64,000 nucleotides of DNA from an uncultured Opitutaceae bacterium (GTDB lineage: Bacteria > Verrucomicrobiota > Verrucomicrobiia > Opitutales > Opitutaceae). Made by a program: the position numbers and the translations under genes. Below the pieces are notes generated by a model. It searched no databases and was not told where the DNA came from. It saw nothing but the letters and a program-made list of their open reading frames with translations. Location of the stretch: the NCBI GenBank assembly GCA_951813085.1, contig OX638348.1, forward strand, positions 4,225,627-4,289,626, written 5' to 3'. Position 1 is the stretch's first letter. Each line of letters opens with the position of its first letter. This document shows positions 27,448 to 36,026 of this stretch, in pieces.

Positions 27448-27714
27448 ATGAAAAAGACAAGACGCGCGACCGAGCAGATAATCCGCATACTGAGGGAGGC
27501 CGACACGGGGCTTCGGACCGAGGGGATCTGCCGCAGGCGCAGCATCAGCTCGCAGAGCTTCTACCGCTGGAAGAGCAAGTACGGAGGCATGGATCTGAAG
27601 GAGGCTCAGCGCCTCCGCGACCTGGAGAAGGAGAACACCGAGCTCAAGAAGCTGCTTGCCGACCAGCTGCTCAAGACCAAGGCCCTGGAGATCGCGCTGG
27701 GGAAAAACCTCTGA
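27448..27714 (+). CDS. IS3-family transposase OrfA
   Basis: An 88-residue HTH_Tnp_1-type protein with the IS407-group pattern: KKTRRATEQIIRILREADTG, then ISSQSFYRWKSKYGGMD and a leucine-rich coiled region ending ALEIALGKNL. It binds the terminal repeats and is normally joined to OrfB by -1 ribosomal frameshifting. The end of the frame has GGGGAAAAAC, a plausible slippery sequence, and OrfB is in the -1 frame. It appears intact by itself. Confidence 0.85.
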   Translation: MKKTRRATEQIIRILREADTGLRTEGICRRRSISSQSFYRWKSKYGGMDLKEAQRLRDLEKENTELKKLLADQLLKTKALEIALGKNL

Positions 27715-28442
27715 GCCCGGAGCGCCGGCGCGGGATTGCGGCGAAGGTCCAGTCCGCGCTGTCGTGTTCCGGGAGAGCCGTTTGCCGGTGGCTGGGGATC
27801 AGCCGCTCGACGCTTCGCTACCTTCCGAAGCCCAAGCCCGAGGGGAAGGCGCTTCGCCGCAACCGCGTCCGGGCCTGGGGCCTCGTCTCGGACTACGCCC
27901 AGCGGGGAGGCAAGCTGCGGGCCTTCGACCTGATAGGCGAATGCGCTCGCCAGCGCCATTGCATCCATGCCGACCGGGCGATCAAGGCCTCCGACGCGCT
28001 GGCCCCGCTGCAGGAGGCGATCCGCGAGCATGGGGCTCCCGAATGCATCCGCTCGGGCAACGGGCCCGAGCTCATCGCCAAGGCCATCCAAGGCTGGCTT
28101 GCCGAGAACGGGATCGAGGCTCTATGCATCGATCCGGGCCGCCCCTGGCGGAACGGATACGCCGAAAGCTTCAACGGCCGCTTCCGCGAGGAACGCCTCG
28201 ACCGCGAGCTGATCTGCGCGCTCAGCGAATCGCGCGTGATCTTCGCGGACTGGAAGGACTGCTGCAGCAATCATAGGCCCCATGGATCGCCAGGCGCGCT
28301 AACGCCCAGCGAGTTTGCCACAAGGCAAATCCAGCCTGCCTGCGGCTCCGACCGCCCTTCGGGCGATCTCCACCCCAGGCAGCTTAAACCCAAGCCCAAC
28401 AACAAGAAACCCGTCGAGAATCTCTCATTCAAACCGGGCTAA
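27699..28442 (+). pseudogene. IS3-family transposase OrfB, catalytically dead
   Basis: The frame continues in -1 phase from OrfA (PLSPERRRGIAAKVQSAL onwards). The usual ~70-80 residues between the N-terminal HTH-like part (GKALRRNRV) and the integrase core are missing, as if deleted in frame. In the rve core the first catalytic Asp (WDF.SD pattern) is Gly in RAWGLVSDYAQRGG, and the second (IRSDNGPE) is Gly in IRSGNGPELIA. Only the Glu in GYAESFNGRFREE remains. Two of three DDE residues are lost, so the copy cannot transpose by itself. Confidence 0.82.
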
Positions 28443-28502
28443 ACTGCGGGGTCCAACCATTCCAATATTGACATATCCCCTTAAACCCATATTTCTACCC
28501 AT

Positions 28503-28745
28503 ATGAAAACTACAGTCGAATTGCCGGACGCCCTTTTAAGACGGGCAAAGACAATCGCATTGAGACGGCGAATTAGCTTCAAGCAACTACTAACAAAGGC
28601 ATTGCAGCGAGAAGTCTATCCGCAAAAAACGGGTAACGCTGATATTTTCAAACTGGACGAAGATGGCCTGCCTTACATCCCCTCGCGAAACAAAAAAGTA
28701 ACCGACAAACAAGTCGCCGAAATCCTCAATACAGAGAAAATCTAG
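28503..28745 (+). CDS. vapB: VapB-type antitoxin (ribbon-helix-helix)
   Basis: An 80-residue protein with an N-terminal RHH DNA-binding pattern (MKTTVELPDALLRRAKTIA, then RRISFKQLLTKAL). The C-terminal tail (EDGLPYIPSRNKKVTDKQVA) is the usual toxin-wrapping segment. The gene sits 43 bp after the IS3 element end and 3 bp before the PIN toxin, the standard antitoxin-first order. It probably represses its own operon together with the toxin. Confidence 0.83.
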   Translation: MKTTVELPDALLRRAKTIALRRRISFKQLLTKALQREVYPQKTGNADIFKLDEDGLPYIPSRNKKVTDKQVAEILNTEKI

Positions 28746-28748
28746 ACA

Positions 28749-29183
28749 GTGGCCTACCTGCTAGATGTCAATTTGCTAATCGCCATTAGCGATCGTGACC
28801 ACGTCCACCACAATGTATCCAAAAAATGGTTCAAGGAGAACTCACCAAATGGATGGGCTACCTGTCCAATAACGGAGAATGGATTTGTTCGCGTCATCTC
28901 GAATCCTAAATACCCGGGCAATCCAGGTCCACCATCAAAGGTCATCCCACTTCTCAATGCATTGATTTCCGTCCCCGGCCACCAGTTTTGGGCAGACGAT
29001 ATTTCAATTGTTGCAGACAATCCAATCGAGTTAACAGACGAAACGTCGTCGAACTCGATAACAGATCTATATCTCCTTGCACTAGCATCCAATAGCAAAG
29101 GCAAATTAGCGACGCTCGACCAACGTATTGATTACTCTCTCGTAAAAGGAGGAGCCAAAGCTCTGGAAATCATCAGAGGCTAG
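28749..29183 (+). CDS. vapC: VapC-type PIN-domain toxin
   Basis: A 144-residue PIN ribonuclease read from GTG at 28749. Acidic active-site residues are seen in YLLDVNLLIA, TENGFVRV, ITDLYLLALA and LATLDQRI, the four PIN acidic positions. The usual target of VapC toxins is tRNA or rRNA; nothing here identifies it. It is paired with the RHH antitoxin 3 bp upstream and appears intact. Confidence 0.85.
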   Translation: MAYLLDVNLLIAISDRDHVHHNVSKKWFKENSPNGWATCPITENGFVRVISNPKYPGNPGPPSKVIPLLNALISVPGHQFWADDISIVADNPIELTDETSSNSITDLYLLALASNSKGKLATLDQRIDYSLVKGGAKALEIIRG

Positions 29184-29309
29184 ACAATCTCTGAACCTAA
29201 ATTACTTGAGAATGACAAGCGCTTCAAAAAAAAGCTTAAACCAGATCCGGTGCTCAGTAGCCGATTGACTCCCGACCGATTGATAAAAATCTCGATTTAG
29301 CTAGAATTT

Positions 29310-30323
29310 ATGAAAAAGGCACTCGTCACAGGTATAACCGGCCAGGATGGCTCCTATCTCGCGGAATTGCTCCTAGAGAAGGGATACGAAGTTCACGGAG
29401 TGATCCGACGTGCATCCACATTTAACACGTCTCGAATCGACCACCTTTATCAGGATCCACACATCAACGGTGTCCGGCTTTTTCTTCACTACGGGGACCT
29501 TGCGGATTCGGTGCAGATGGTGAAACTCCTTTACGAACTTCAACCGGATGAAATTTACAATTTGGGGGCGCAAAGTCATGTTCGGGTTTCGTTCGATGTT
29601 CCTGAATACACGGGCGATGTGGTCGGAACCGGAGCTGTTCGGATCCTGGAAGCGATTCGCGAGGCGAAGCTTGTGGACAAAGTGAAGTTCTACCAAGCGT
29701 CCTCCTCTGAAATGTTCGGCAAGGTCCAAGAGGTCCCCCAAACCGAAACTACACCCTTCTGGCCACGCTCCCCATACGGTTGCGCCAAAATGTACGCCCA
29801 TTGGCTGACCGTGAACTATCGCGAGTCCTACAATTTGTTCGCTTGTTCGGGGATCCTCTTCAATCACGAGTCGCCGCGACGGGGTGAAACTTTCGTCACT
29901 CGGAAAATTACTCGGGCAGCGACACGAATAAAGATGGGGCTTCAGGAAAAACTGTATTTAGGAAACTTGGACGCTCAGCGCGACTGGGGCTACGCGAAAG
30001 AATATGTCGAGATGATGTGGCTGATGCTCCAGCAAGACGAGCCAGACGACTATGTCATCGCCACCAACGAGACTCATTCCGTAAAGGATTTTGTCATAGA
30101 GACTTTCGACCGTCTCGACCTCGACTGGGGAAAGTACGTTGACTACGCCGACCGGTACGAGCGCCCCGCGGAAGTCGACCTCCTGATCGGCGATCCGGCC
30201 AAAGCGAAAAAACAGCTGGAATGGGAACCGAAGGTTAAGTTCAAGGAGCTTGTGGCAATCATGGTAGATTCCGACCTTAAGCTAGCGGAAGATGAAGCGA
30301 AGATTAAAAAGGCCTTGGGATAG
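29310..30323 (+). CDS. gmd: GDP-mannose 4,6-dehydratase
   Basis: This 337-residue extended SDR enzyme converts GDP-D-mannose to GDP-4-keto-6-deoxy-mannose. It has the NAD(P) motif [13 protein letters not shown] near the N terminus, the Gmd signature [17 protein letters not shown], catalytic [12 protein letters not shown], and YxxxK in [12 protein letters not shown] (Y-G-C-A-K). [20 protein letters not shown] and [20 protein letters not shown] are further signatures. With fcl downstream it makes GDP-L-fucose for exopolysaccharide. The two genes are separated by about 0.8 kb of GxxExxY cassettes rather than being adjacent as usual. Confidence 0.95.
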   Translation: MKKALVTGITGQDGSYLAELLLEKGYEVHGVIRRASTFNTSRIDHLYQDPHINGVRLFLHYGDLADSVQMVKLLYELQPDEIYNLGAQSHVRVSFDVPEYTGDVVGTGAVRILEAIREAKLVDKVKFYQASSSEMFGKVQEVPQTETTPFWPRSPYGCAKMYAHWLTVNYRESYNLFACSGILFNHESPRRGETFVTRKITRAATRIKMGLQEKLYLGNLDAQRDWGYAKEYVEMMWLMLQQDEPDDYVIATNETHSVKDFVIETFDRLDLDWGKYVDYADRYERPAEVDLLIGDPAKAKKQLEWEPKVKFKELVAIMVDSDLKLAEDEAKIKKALG

Positions 30324-30365
30324 TTTTTTGCCACGAAAAAGCATAATGAATCCCGTAGCGGATTG

Positions 30366-30383
30366 CCTTCGTTATAACGAAGG
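30366..30383. repeat. 18-bp perfect palindrome
   Basis: CCTTCGTTATAACGAAGG is a perfect palindrome about 40 bp after the gmd stop. A related imperfect copy, CTTCGCTATAACGAAG, lies at 30638-30653. Both occupy the same relative place beside GxxExxY-like sequence, so they look like parts of one repeated cassette rather than unrelated terminators. Confidence 0.65.
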
Positions 30384-30400
30384 TCCTTCATCGGCTATCA

Positions 30401-30420
30401 TTTTCGTGCCTTTTTGTGGC
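30401..30420 (+). repeat. 20-bp direct repeat bounding GxxExxY units, copy 1
   Basis: TTTTCGTGCCTTTTTGTGGC here is repeated exactly at 31124-31143, just before fcl. An inverted partial copy (GCCACAAAAAGGC) lies at about 30602-30614, and related sequences flank both ends. The exact repeat brackets the two GxxExxY units. Confidence 0.75.
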
Positions 30421-30473
30421 CGTAAAAAACCAGGAACCTTGATTCAATTCCGCCCCATAAGCGCCCTCTCGAG

Positions 30474-30595
30474 ATGCAAACTCAAAAGACCAACCAACTC
30501 TGCGACAAAATAATGTAGGCCGCCTGGAGAAAGCGTACGAGAATAGACTCAGGTACAGATTCGACAAACTGAGGATAGAAGCGGCCTTGGAGTAG
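30474..30595 (+). pseudogene. GxxExxY protein remnant
   Basis: A degenerate, internally deleted copy of the following GxxExxY gene. It reads MQTQKTNQLCDKI (intact copy: MPTQEINQLCDRI), a stop, and then RLEKAYENRLRYRFDKLRIE (intact copy: HLEKVYENGLKHRLDKLGIE), ending in TAG. The region encoding the rest of the protein is gone. It shows that the GxxExxY unit was duplicated here and one copy decayed. Confidence 0.7.
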
Positions 30596-30637
30596 CTTAT
30601 TGCCACAAAAAGGCCCAAAGAATCTGGCACTGCAAAT

Positions 30638-30653
30638 CTTCGCTATAACGAAG
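30638..30653. repeat. Imperfect palindrome, cassette copy 2
   Basis: CTTCGCTATAACGAAG differs from the 18-bp palindrome at 30366 at one inner base. It follows an inverted GCCACAAAAAGGC sequence, the same order as in the first unit. It is located about 70 bp upstream of the GxxExxY start. Confidence 0.55.
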
Positions 30654-30726
30654 GTACTTTATTTTTCGTGGCTCATGAACCTAACCAAACTTGATACCTA
30701 GCTGATTCACCGTCATTCTGTTGACC

Positions 30727-31053
30727 ATGCCAACTCAAGAAATCAACCAACTTTGCGACAGAATAAGAGAGGCCGCCTTCCGTTTGCACAAACACTTGCG
30801 CCATGGCCACCTGGAGAAAGTGTACGAGAATGGACTGAAGCACCGACTCGACAAACTGGGGATCGAAGTGGCACAACAACATCCTCTTCCCGTTCACGAC
30901 GAAGATGGCAATCTACCCGGAGACTTCTATGCAGACCTTCTCATAGAGAATGAACTCATCGTGGAACTCAAAGCCTGCAAGACAACTACTGACGATCACA
31001 TCGCCCAGCTCCTCGGCTATCTTAGGTCCGCCAACAAAAAGTTGGTTTATTGA
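30727..31053 (+). CDS. GxxExxY protein, C terminus shifted out of frame
   Basis: A 108-residue GxxExxY-family protein (PD-(D/E)XK-like fold, function unknown). It carries the defining motif GHLEKVYENGLKHRL, then DFYADLLIENELIVELKACK with the D...E-x-K pattern, and HIAQLLGYLRSANKK. The frame stops after KKLVY, but the family C terminus [19 protein letters not shown] is encoded in the next frame to the TAG at 31101-31103. Adding one T at AAGTTGG would restore it, so a sequence indel is plausible. I prefer the ATG at 30727 to the TTG at 30721. Such genes are frequent in polysaccharide loci of this phylum. Confidence 0.8.
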   Translation: MPTQEINQLCDRIREAAFRLHKHLRHGHLEKVYENGLKHRLDKLGIEVAQQHPLPVHDEDGNLPGDFYADLLIENELIVELKACKTTTDDHIAQLLGYLRSANKKLVY

Positions 31054-31123
31054 TCAACTTTGGATCACCTAAACTTCAAATCAAGCGCTACCTACTCGAC
31101 TAGAACCAAATCCTTTTTGTGAT

Positions 31124-31143
31124 TTTTCGTGCCTTTTTGTGGC
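31124..31143 (+). repeat. 20-bp direct repeat bounding GxxExxY units, copy 2
   Basis: Exact second copy of TTTTCGTGCCTTTTTGTGGC. It ends 10 bp before the fcl start codon, so it probably lies in the fcl leader and may have replaced the native upstream region. Confidence 0.75.
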
Positions 31144-31153
31144 AAATAAACCC

Positions 31154-32104
31154 ATGACCCCCGAAAGTAAAATCTACGTTGCTGGACATCGTGGGATGGT
31201 GGGCTCTGCCGTTGCTCGCCGTCTAAGAACCCTCGGGTTCGAGAATATTATAACGCGATCAAGCGCTGAGCTAGATCTTACCAACCAGGCTTCGGTCAAC
31301 GACTTCTTCGACCAAGAACGCCCTGATGTCGTCATAATGGCCGCCGCAAAAGTGGGAGGTATTCATGCAAACAATACCTTTCCTGCTCAATTCGCATATG
31401 ACAATCTAGCGATTGCTCTAAATACGATTCACTCTGCGTATCGAAATGGAACCAAACGTTTCTTGTTCTTGGGCAGCTCTTGCATCTATCCCAGGCTGGC
31501 ACCCCAACCGCTGAAGGAAAATTGCCTTCTAACGAGTGAACTGGAGTCTACCAATGAAGCCTATGCGATCGCCAAAATTGCAGGCCTGAAACTTTGCGAA
31601 TACTATCGAAAGCAGTATGCTGTCACCTACCACTCACTAATGCCCACGAATCTTTATGGTCCGGGAGACAACTATCACCCAGAACATTCCCATCTGCTGC
31701 CAGCGTTGATAAGGCGCTTCCACGAGGCGAAAGAAAACGATTCTCCCACCGTCACTATTTGGGGCTCCGGAACCCCTAGGCGCGAGTTAATGCACGCAGA
31801 CGACTTGGCTAAAGCCGTAGTGCATACTTTGAACTTGGATGACCCGCCAAGCTTAGCTAACGCAGGAACTGGGGTAGACCACACAATCCTTGAGATCGCT
31901 GAAATCGTCAAAGAAGTTGTTGAATTCACAGGGGAGATCAAAACGGATCCAAGCAAGCCGGATGGCACGCCTCAAAAGCTGATGGATGTCTCATTGCTGG
32001 AACGTCAAGGCTGGAGAGCAAGTATTTCCCTTCAGGAAGGCGTACGCAAAACGTATGAGGACTTTCGGAAATCGCTAAGCGAAGATACCCTTCGCGAAAG
32101 ATAA
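31154..32104 (+). CDS. fcl: GDP-L-fucose synthase
   Basis: A 316-residue epimerase/reductase converting GDP-4-keto-6-deoxy-mannose to GDP-L-fucose. Motifs: NADP site [28 protein letters not shown], catalytic [32 protein letters not shown] (Y-x-x-x-K), and [14 protein letters not shown] with HVLPALI-type [15 protein letters not shown] use the ATG at 31154; an in-frame GTG at 31139 falls in the 20-bp repeat. It completes the GDP-fucose pathway started by gmd. A terminator follows about 60 bp downstream. Confidence 0.94.
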   Translation: MTPESKIYVAGHRGMVGSAVARRLRTLGFENIITRSSAELDLTNQASVNDFFDQERPDVVIMAAAKVGGIHANNTFPAQFAYDNLAIALNTIHSAYRNGTKRFLFLGSSCIYPRLAPQPLKENCLLTSELESTNEAYAIAKIAGLKLCEYYRKQYAVTYHSLMPTNLYGPGDNYHPEHSHLLPALIRRFHEAKENDSPTVTIWGSGTPRRELMHADDLAKAVVHTLNLDDPPSLANAGTGVDHTILEIAEIVKEVVEFTGEIKTDPSKPDGTPQKLMDVSLLERQGWRASISLQEGVRKTYEDFRKSLSEDTLRER

Positions 32105-32161
32105 ATTCAAACATAGCAAGTTGTCTCGCCAAGGCACGCTCAGGAAACGCCTGATACTAGA

Positions 32162-32187
32162 GAATCCCCAGCTATGGGGATTTTTTG
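32162..32187 (+). terminator. Rho-independent terminator after fcl
   Basis: AATCCCC, a short loop AGCTAT, then GGGGATT followed by a T-run form a 7-bp stem and U-tract about 60 bp after the fcl stop. This is the clearest intrinsic terminator in the window. Confidence 0.8.
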
Positions 32188-32414
32188 TGCACTCACTAAG
32201 CGCGGACTAAGCGCGGACATCGAATTGACGGCGGTGCGTACCTACAAACTTCAGGGCCTAGACTAAGAATCTCGAATAGTTAATAACTTATCAAAATTTC
32301 TTAGGTCGCCATCGACAGCAGATTAGTCGTTTAAATGATGGGCCGATGTGTTTTCTTTTGAAGCTCCGACTGATTTCACTCCATTTAGTGAATAGTACGT
32401 TGTTTCCAATTTAG
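32188..32414. other. Intergenic region before the export gene
   Basis: After the terminator, the 11-bp unit ACTAAGCGCGG is repeated in tandem near 32195-32220. The rest is A/T-rich and has no CDS; it probably contains the promoter for the export/Wzz gene pair, but no consensus boxes are convincing. Confidence 0.4.
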
Positions 32415-34925
32415 ATGACTCAGATTAAGCAGCTCTTACTTTACTTCGCTCTTCCCATCTTGATTTCGCACGAATCCGATCGGGCGTTTTCACAAGCATT
32501 CGAACTTACGCCTGAAGAACGGGCCCAACTGAACGCTCTCCCTCCTTCTTTACGAGCTCAGGCAATGGAAAGGCTGAACCAGTTCGAGTCAAATCGAGAG
32601 TCGTCATCTGTAAGGCCAGAAACTCCGGAAGTCGTCATTCCCTCGCAGCAATTGCTTGAAGAAGACGTGCAGCAATCGAACCTTACCGCTTTCGAGGAAA
32701 GCGAAACCGAGGAATCCCCTGTTGAGCGAAAAACGGATACAAGCGACCTATCGCCATTTGGCTACGATCTATTTTCCGGTACTCCGACTACGTTCGCTCC
32801 AGTTACCGAGATTCCAATACCCGTTGATTACATTATCGGCCCTAGCGATCAGATTCGCGTCCAATATTTCGGGAAAGTAACTTCCTCCTACGACCTCTAT
32901 GTCGGCCGAAATGGCCTTTTGCAGATTCCTGAACTTGGCCCAATTACCGCTGCAGGCCAGCGTTTCTCTGAATTGAAGCAAGATATCGGACAACGCGTTT
33001 CGGAGCAAATGATCGGCGTTCAGTCGTTCGTAACGCTTGGCGAGCTTAGATCGATACGCGTATTCATGCTAGGGGATGTCAATCGACCTGGATCCTATAC
33101 AGTGAGCTCCCTTTCGACGATGACCAACGCGCTTTTCGTTAGCGGAGGCATCCAATCTGTCGGCACACTGAGAAATATTCAGCTCAAGCGCCAAGGGGAA
33201 ACAATCACCACGTTGGATCTGTATGACCTCTTACTCAGCGGCGATACTTCAAATGACGCGCGCCTACAACCGGGTGACGTGATTTTCGTACCTCCAAAAG
33301 GGCGCCAAGTAGGCGTGTCTGGTGAAGTGAAGCGTCCCGCAATCTATGAGCTAGGCGAAGAGGATACGTCCATTGAAAGCGTCATTGACCTAGCAGGAGG
33401 ATTCTTGCCCACGGCTTACAAGCCTCTGAGCCAATTGGAAAGAATTTCAGCCAATGGGCTCAAGGAAATAAAGGACGTGGACCTATCGCAGCAGGCGCCC
33501 ATGCAGAATCTGGTTAGGGACGGCGACCTCTTGCGTATCTTTTCAAATCTAAATCGCGCCGACAATATTGTGCAACTCGAGGGCTTGGCCGAGCGGCCCG
33601 GAAACTATGAATGGTCCGAAGGCATGCGAGCCAGAGACTTGATTCGTGGATACGATGACGTGGTTCCGGAAGCGGATCTGCAGTACGCATTGGTAGTGAG
33701 CAGAAACCTGTCCAACGGCCGGATTTCAGTGCGTTCATTCAGTTTGGAACAGGCCTTCGCTAACCTATCTTCGCGCCACAACTTAGAGCTTCGAAAACGG
33801 GATCGCTTGCTTATATTCGATGACTCCGGAGAGAGCGCCGGCGGCGGAATATCTCAGCGCAGGGAGCTTTTGGATCCGGTCATTGAGACGTTGCAACGGC
33901 AGGCTACGAGCGACAATCCACAAAGAGTTGTAGCGATCGAAGGTTATGTACGCTACCCGGGGGAGTATCCGCTCGAAGAGCAGATGACGTTGAATGACCT
34001 CGTCCGAGCAGCGGGAGGATTTTCTCAGGATGCCTTCACCCTAAACGCCGAATTAATACGCTTCGAGGACAATCAGAAGCGACAGCGCGAAACGGTGCTG
34101 CTTCCCGTGCAACTAGATGGAAAAGGCCGTGGTCTCGATTTACCGCTTCGCTCTTTTGATCAACTGCTCATAAAGCGAATACCGGATTGGGCTGAGGAAG
34201 AGACGGTTGAGCTCGCAGGTGAAGTCAGATTTCCCGGCACCTACCGAATTGAACGCGGAGAAACGCTCTTAAGCATATTGAATCGAGCAGGTGGCCTTAC
34301 AGATCTCGCTTACCCCGATGCAGCCCTATTTCGACGCGAAAGCCTCAGGCAATCGGAAAGAACTCAGATCGAACGATTGCGGGAACGCATTCGAGAGGAC
34401 ATAAACGCATCTAATCTCCAGGATGATGTGTCAGCCGCCGAGTCGATTGAAACGGCAACTGAGCTGGTAGAACAGCTCGATTCCGTCGAGGCAGTAGGCA
34501 GGCTAGTCATCAATCTGCCCGCTATCTTAGAAGAAGACGATCCATCGATAGATGTTGTACTTAAAGGCGGTGATCAATTGATCGTTCCCCAAAGGCCTCA
34601 ATCCGTCACAATCATCGGTAGCGTCAACTACCCTACTTCACATTTTTACGATCCTGAACTAGATAGAGACGAATACATTTCCCTTTCCGGAGGTCTGCTG
34701 AAACGGGCTGACAAAAATGGCATCTATATCGTTAGAGCAAATGGACGTGTCGAAAATCTGGAACGGTCCCGCTTTTTCCCAAAAAATAGCCAACCCATCT
34801 ATGCGGGAGACACGATTGTCGTACCGATCGATGTCGACCGCATGAAACCTCTGCGATACTGGGTTGATGTGAGTCGAATCATCTATCAGCTCGCTCTGGG
34901 CGCCGCTGCCTTGAACTCGTTTTAG
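32415..34925 (+). CDS. Polysaccharide export protein with multiple SLBB domains
   Basis: An 836-residue Wza/Kps-type outer-membrane export protein, much longer than E. coli Wza (~380). It has a signal-like N terminus, an acidic linker to about 120, the Poly_export domain beginning DYIIGPSDQIRVQYFGKV, and then a series of SLBB-type units recognisable by GDVNRPGSYTVSS, GEVKRPAIYELGE, GLAERPGNYEWSEG, GYVRYPGEYPLEEQ, GEVRFPGTYRIERGE and GSVNYPTSHFYDPE. The C terminus has a hydrophobic segment (LALGAAALNS). No lipobox cysteine is seen. Multi-SLBB exporters are common in Bacteroidota and Verrucomicrobiota. It is followed 11 bp later by Wzz. Confidence 0.88.
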   Translation: MTQIKQLLLYFALPILISHESDRAFSQAFELTPEERAQLNALPPSLRAQAMERLNQFESNRESSSVRPETPEVVIPSQQLLEEDVQQSNLTAFEESETEESPVERKTDTSDLSPFGYDLFSGTPTTFAPVTEIPIPVDYIIGPSDQIRVQYFGKVTSSYDLYVGRNGLLQIPELGPITAAGQRFSELKQDIGQRVSEQMIGVQSFVTLGELRSIRVFMLGDVNRPGSYTVSSLSTMTNALFVSGGIQSVGTLRNIQLKRQGETITTLDLYDLLLSGDTSNDARLQPGDVIFVPPKGRQVGVSGEVKRPAIYELGEEDTSIESVIDLAGGFLPTAYKPLSQLERISANGLKEIKDVDLSQQAPMQNLVRDGDLLRIFSNLNRADNIVQLEGLAERPGNYEWSEGMRARDLIRGYDDVVPEADLQYALVVSRNLSNGRISVRSFSLEQAFANLSSRHNLELRKRDRLLIFDDSGESAGGGISQRRELLDPVIETLQRQATSDNPQRVVAIEGYVRYPGEYPLEEQMTLNDLVRAAGGFSQDAFTLNAELIRFEDNQKRQRETVLLPVQLDGKGRGLDLPLRSFDQLLIKRIPDWAEEETVELAGEVRFPGTYRIERGETLLSILNRAGGLTDLAYPDAALFRRESLRQSERTQIERLRERIREDINASNLQDDVSAAESIETATELVEQLDSVEAVGRLVINLPAILEEDDPSIDVVLKGGDQLIVPQRPQSVTIIGSVNYPTSHFYDPELDRDEYISLSGGLLKRADKNGIYIVRANGRVENLERSRFFPKNSQPIYAGDTIVVPIDVDRMKPLRYWVDVSRIIYQLALGAAALNSF

Positions 34926-34936
34926 CTACCATTTCC

Positions 34937-35848
34937 ATGAGCGAACCCTTTCCGCATAGCAGCCACCACTCGAGTCAGGACGAGGACAATCTCAGCCTGA
35001 TTGATCTCTGGAACATAATTTGGAGGCGAAAGTGGCTTTGGCTCACGCTTGGTCCTATCGCTGGGATCGTAGGAGTTATCGTCGCGCTCAATTCCACCGA
35101 GATCTATCGATCTGGAGTTCTGCTCGCTCCGGCCGAGGAGGAAGGGGGTGAAGGCGTCGCCGCATTGGCAGGACAATTTGGAGGGCTAGTCACCATAACC
35201 GGTGTCAGCGATACAACAACCGCGCTCGCAACCTTGAAGTCCAGGCAGTTCCTTCTCCCTTATCTAAAAGAAAGGAATCTTGCCACGACTCTCTTCCACG
35301 AAGAGTGGGATGCTGAAAGCGCTAGCTGGATCAAGACGAATGCCCGACGCGGCCCCGACGGAGAGCCGACAGATTCAGAACTTGTCGGACGGTTTCAACA
35401 AAACATCCTAAAGGTCTCTCAAGACGAGCAATCAGGATTGGTTACGTTGGGTATGGAATGGGAGGATCCTGCATTGATAACGCAGTGGGCCAACGATCTT
35501 TCAATCAGAATCAACATGCACTTGAGAGAGAAAGCAAAGGCGAAAACTGAAAGAAATCTAGCGTACCTCAAAGATCAGATCGAAGAAACCCAGGTACTTG
35601 AAATCAGGGAAGCGCTTTACTCCCTTATCGAGTTGCAGACTCAGAATGCCATGCTGGCGAACGCCAAAGAAGAATTCGCCTTCCGAATCATTGACCCTGC
35701 CTACATACCCGAGAACCGCATACGACCCAAGCGAAACTTGATTGTTATCGCATCGGGATTACTAGGCGGGTTTCTCGGTATTTTTCTTTGTTTCGTTCTC
35801 CATTTTGTGGAGACGGCGAAGATAGATGCTCGGCGAGCGGAAGAGTAG
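34937..35848 (+). CDS. Wzz-type chain-length determinant protein
   Basis: A 303-residue inner-membrane protein with a cytoplasmic N terminus, TM1 at about 33-52 (WLWLTLGPIAGIVGVIVAL), a large periplasmic domain, coiled-coil at about 190-245, a proline-rich approach DPAYIPENRIRPKRN and TM2 (LIVIASGLLGGFLGIFLCF) near the C terminus. This is the Wzz fold that sets polysaccharide chain length. It lacks a C-terminal tyrosine kinase. It forms a two-gene unit with the exporter upstream. Confidence 0.87.
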   Translation: MSEPFPHSSHHSSQDEDNLSLIDLWNIIWRRKWLWLTLGPIAGIVGVIVALNSTEIYRSGVLLAPAEEEGGEGVAALAGQFGGLVTITGVSDTTTALATLKSRQFLLPYLKERNLATTLFHEEWDAESASWIKTNARRGPDGEPTDSELVGRFQQNILKVSQDEQSGLVTLGMEWEDPALITQWANDLSIRINMHLREKAKAKTERNLAYLKDQIEETQVLEIREALYSLIELQTQNAMLANAKEEFAFRIIDPAYIPENRIRPKRNLIVIASGLLGGFLGIFLCFVLHFVETAKIDARRAEE

Positions 35849-36026
35849 CTCCTTTTGTGGTTGAGGGTGATTCATTTAGTGCTAATGAATCTAGTTTGGG
35901 GCCGCTGTGAGAGCAGGCACTACCTGAATGGCTATACGCGATGATCAACGAACCCCTAGGTTCAGGTACGATTTTCTCATACCGCGTAGACGAGACTTTC
36001 GTATCAACTAGAAGCCATTTTCAAAC

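Larger units (their letters stand above)
27377..28460 (+). mobile_element. IS3-family (IS407-like) element, decayed
   Basis: A ~1.08 kb GC-rich element. The ends form imperfect inverted repeats: left TGGTTGGGACCCCGCGAAC (from 27377), right, read inward, TGGTTGGACCCCGCAGTTT (ending at 28460); TAGCCC and TTGATGAG-like blocks also match. The element carries orfA and an orfB that is shortened and has lost catalytic residues. I find no clear target-site duplication. The base composition contrasts with the A/T-richer flanks. Confidence 0.85.

Noticed and set aside
27606..28270. Two long minus-strand frames (to 28091 and 28270) in the IS3 element
   Set aside because: Produced by high GC on the opposite strand of OrfB; no motif.
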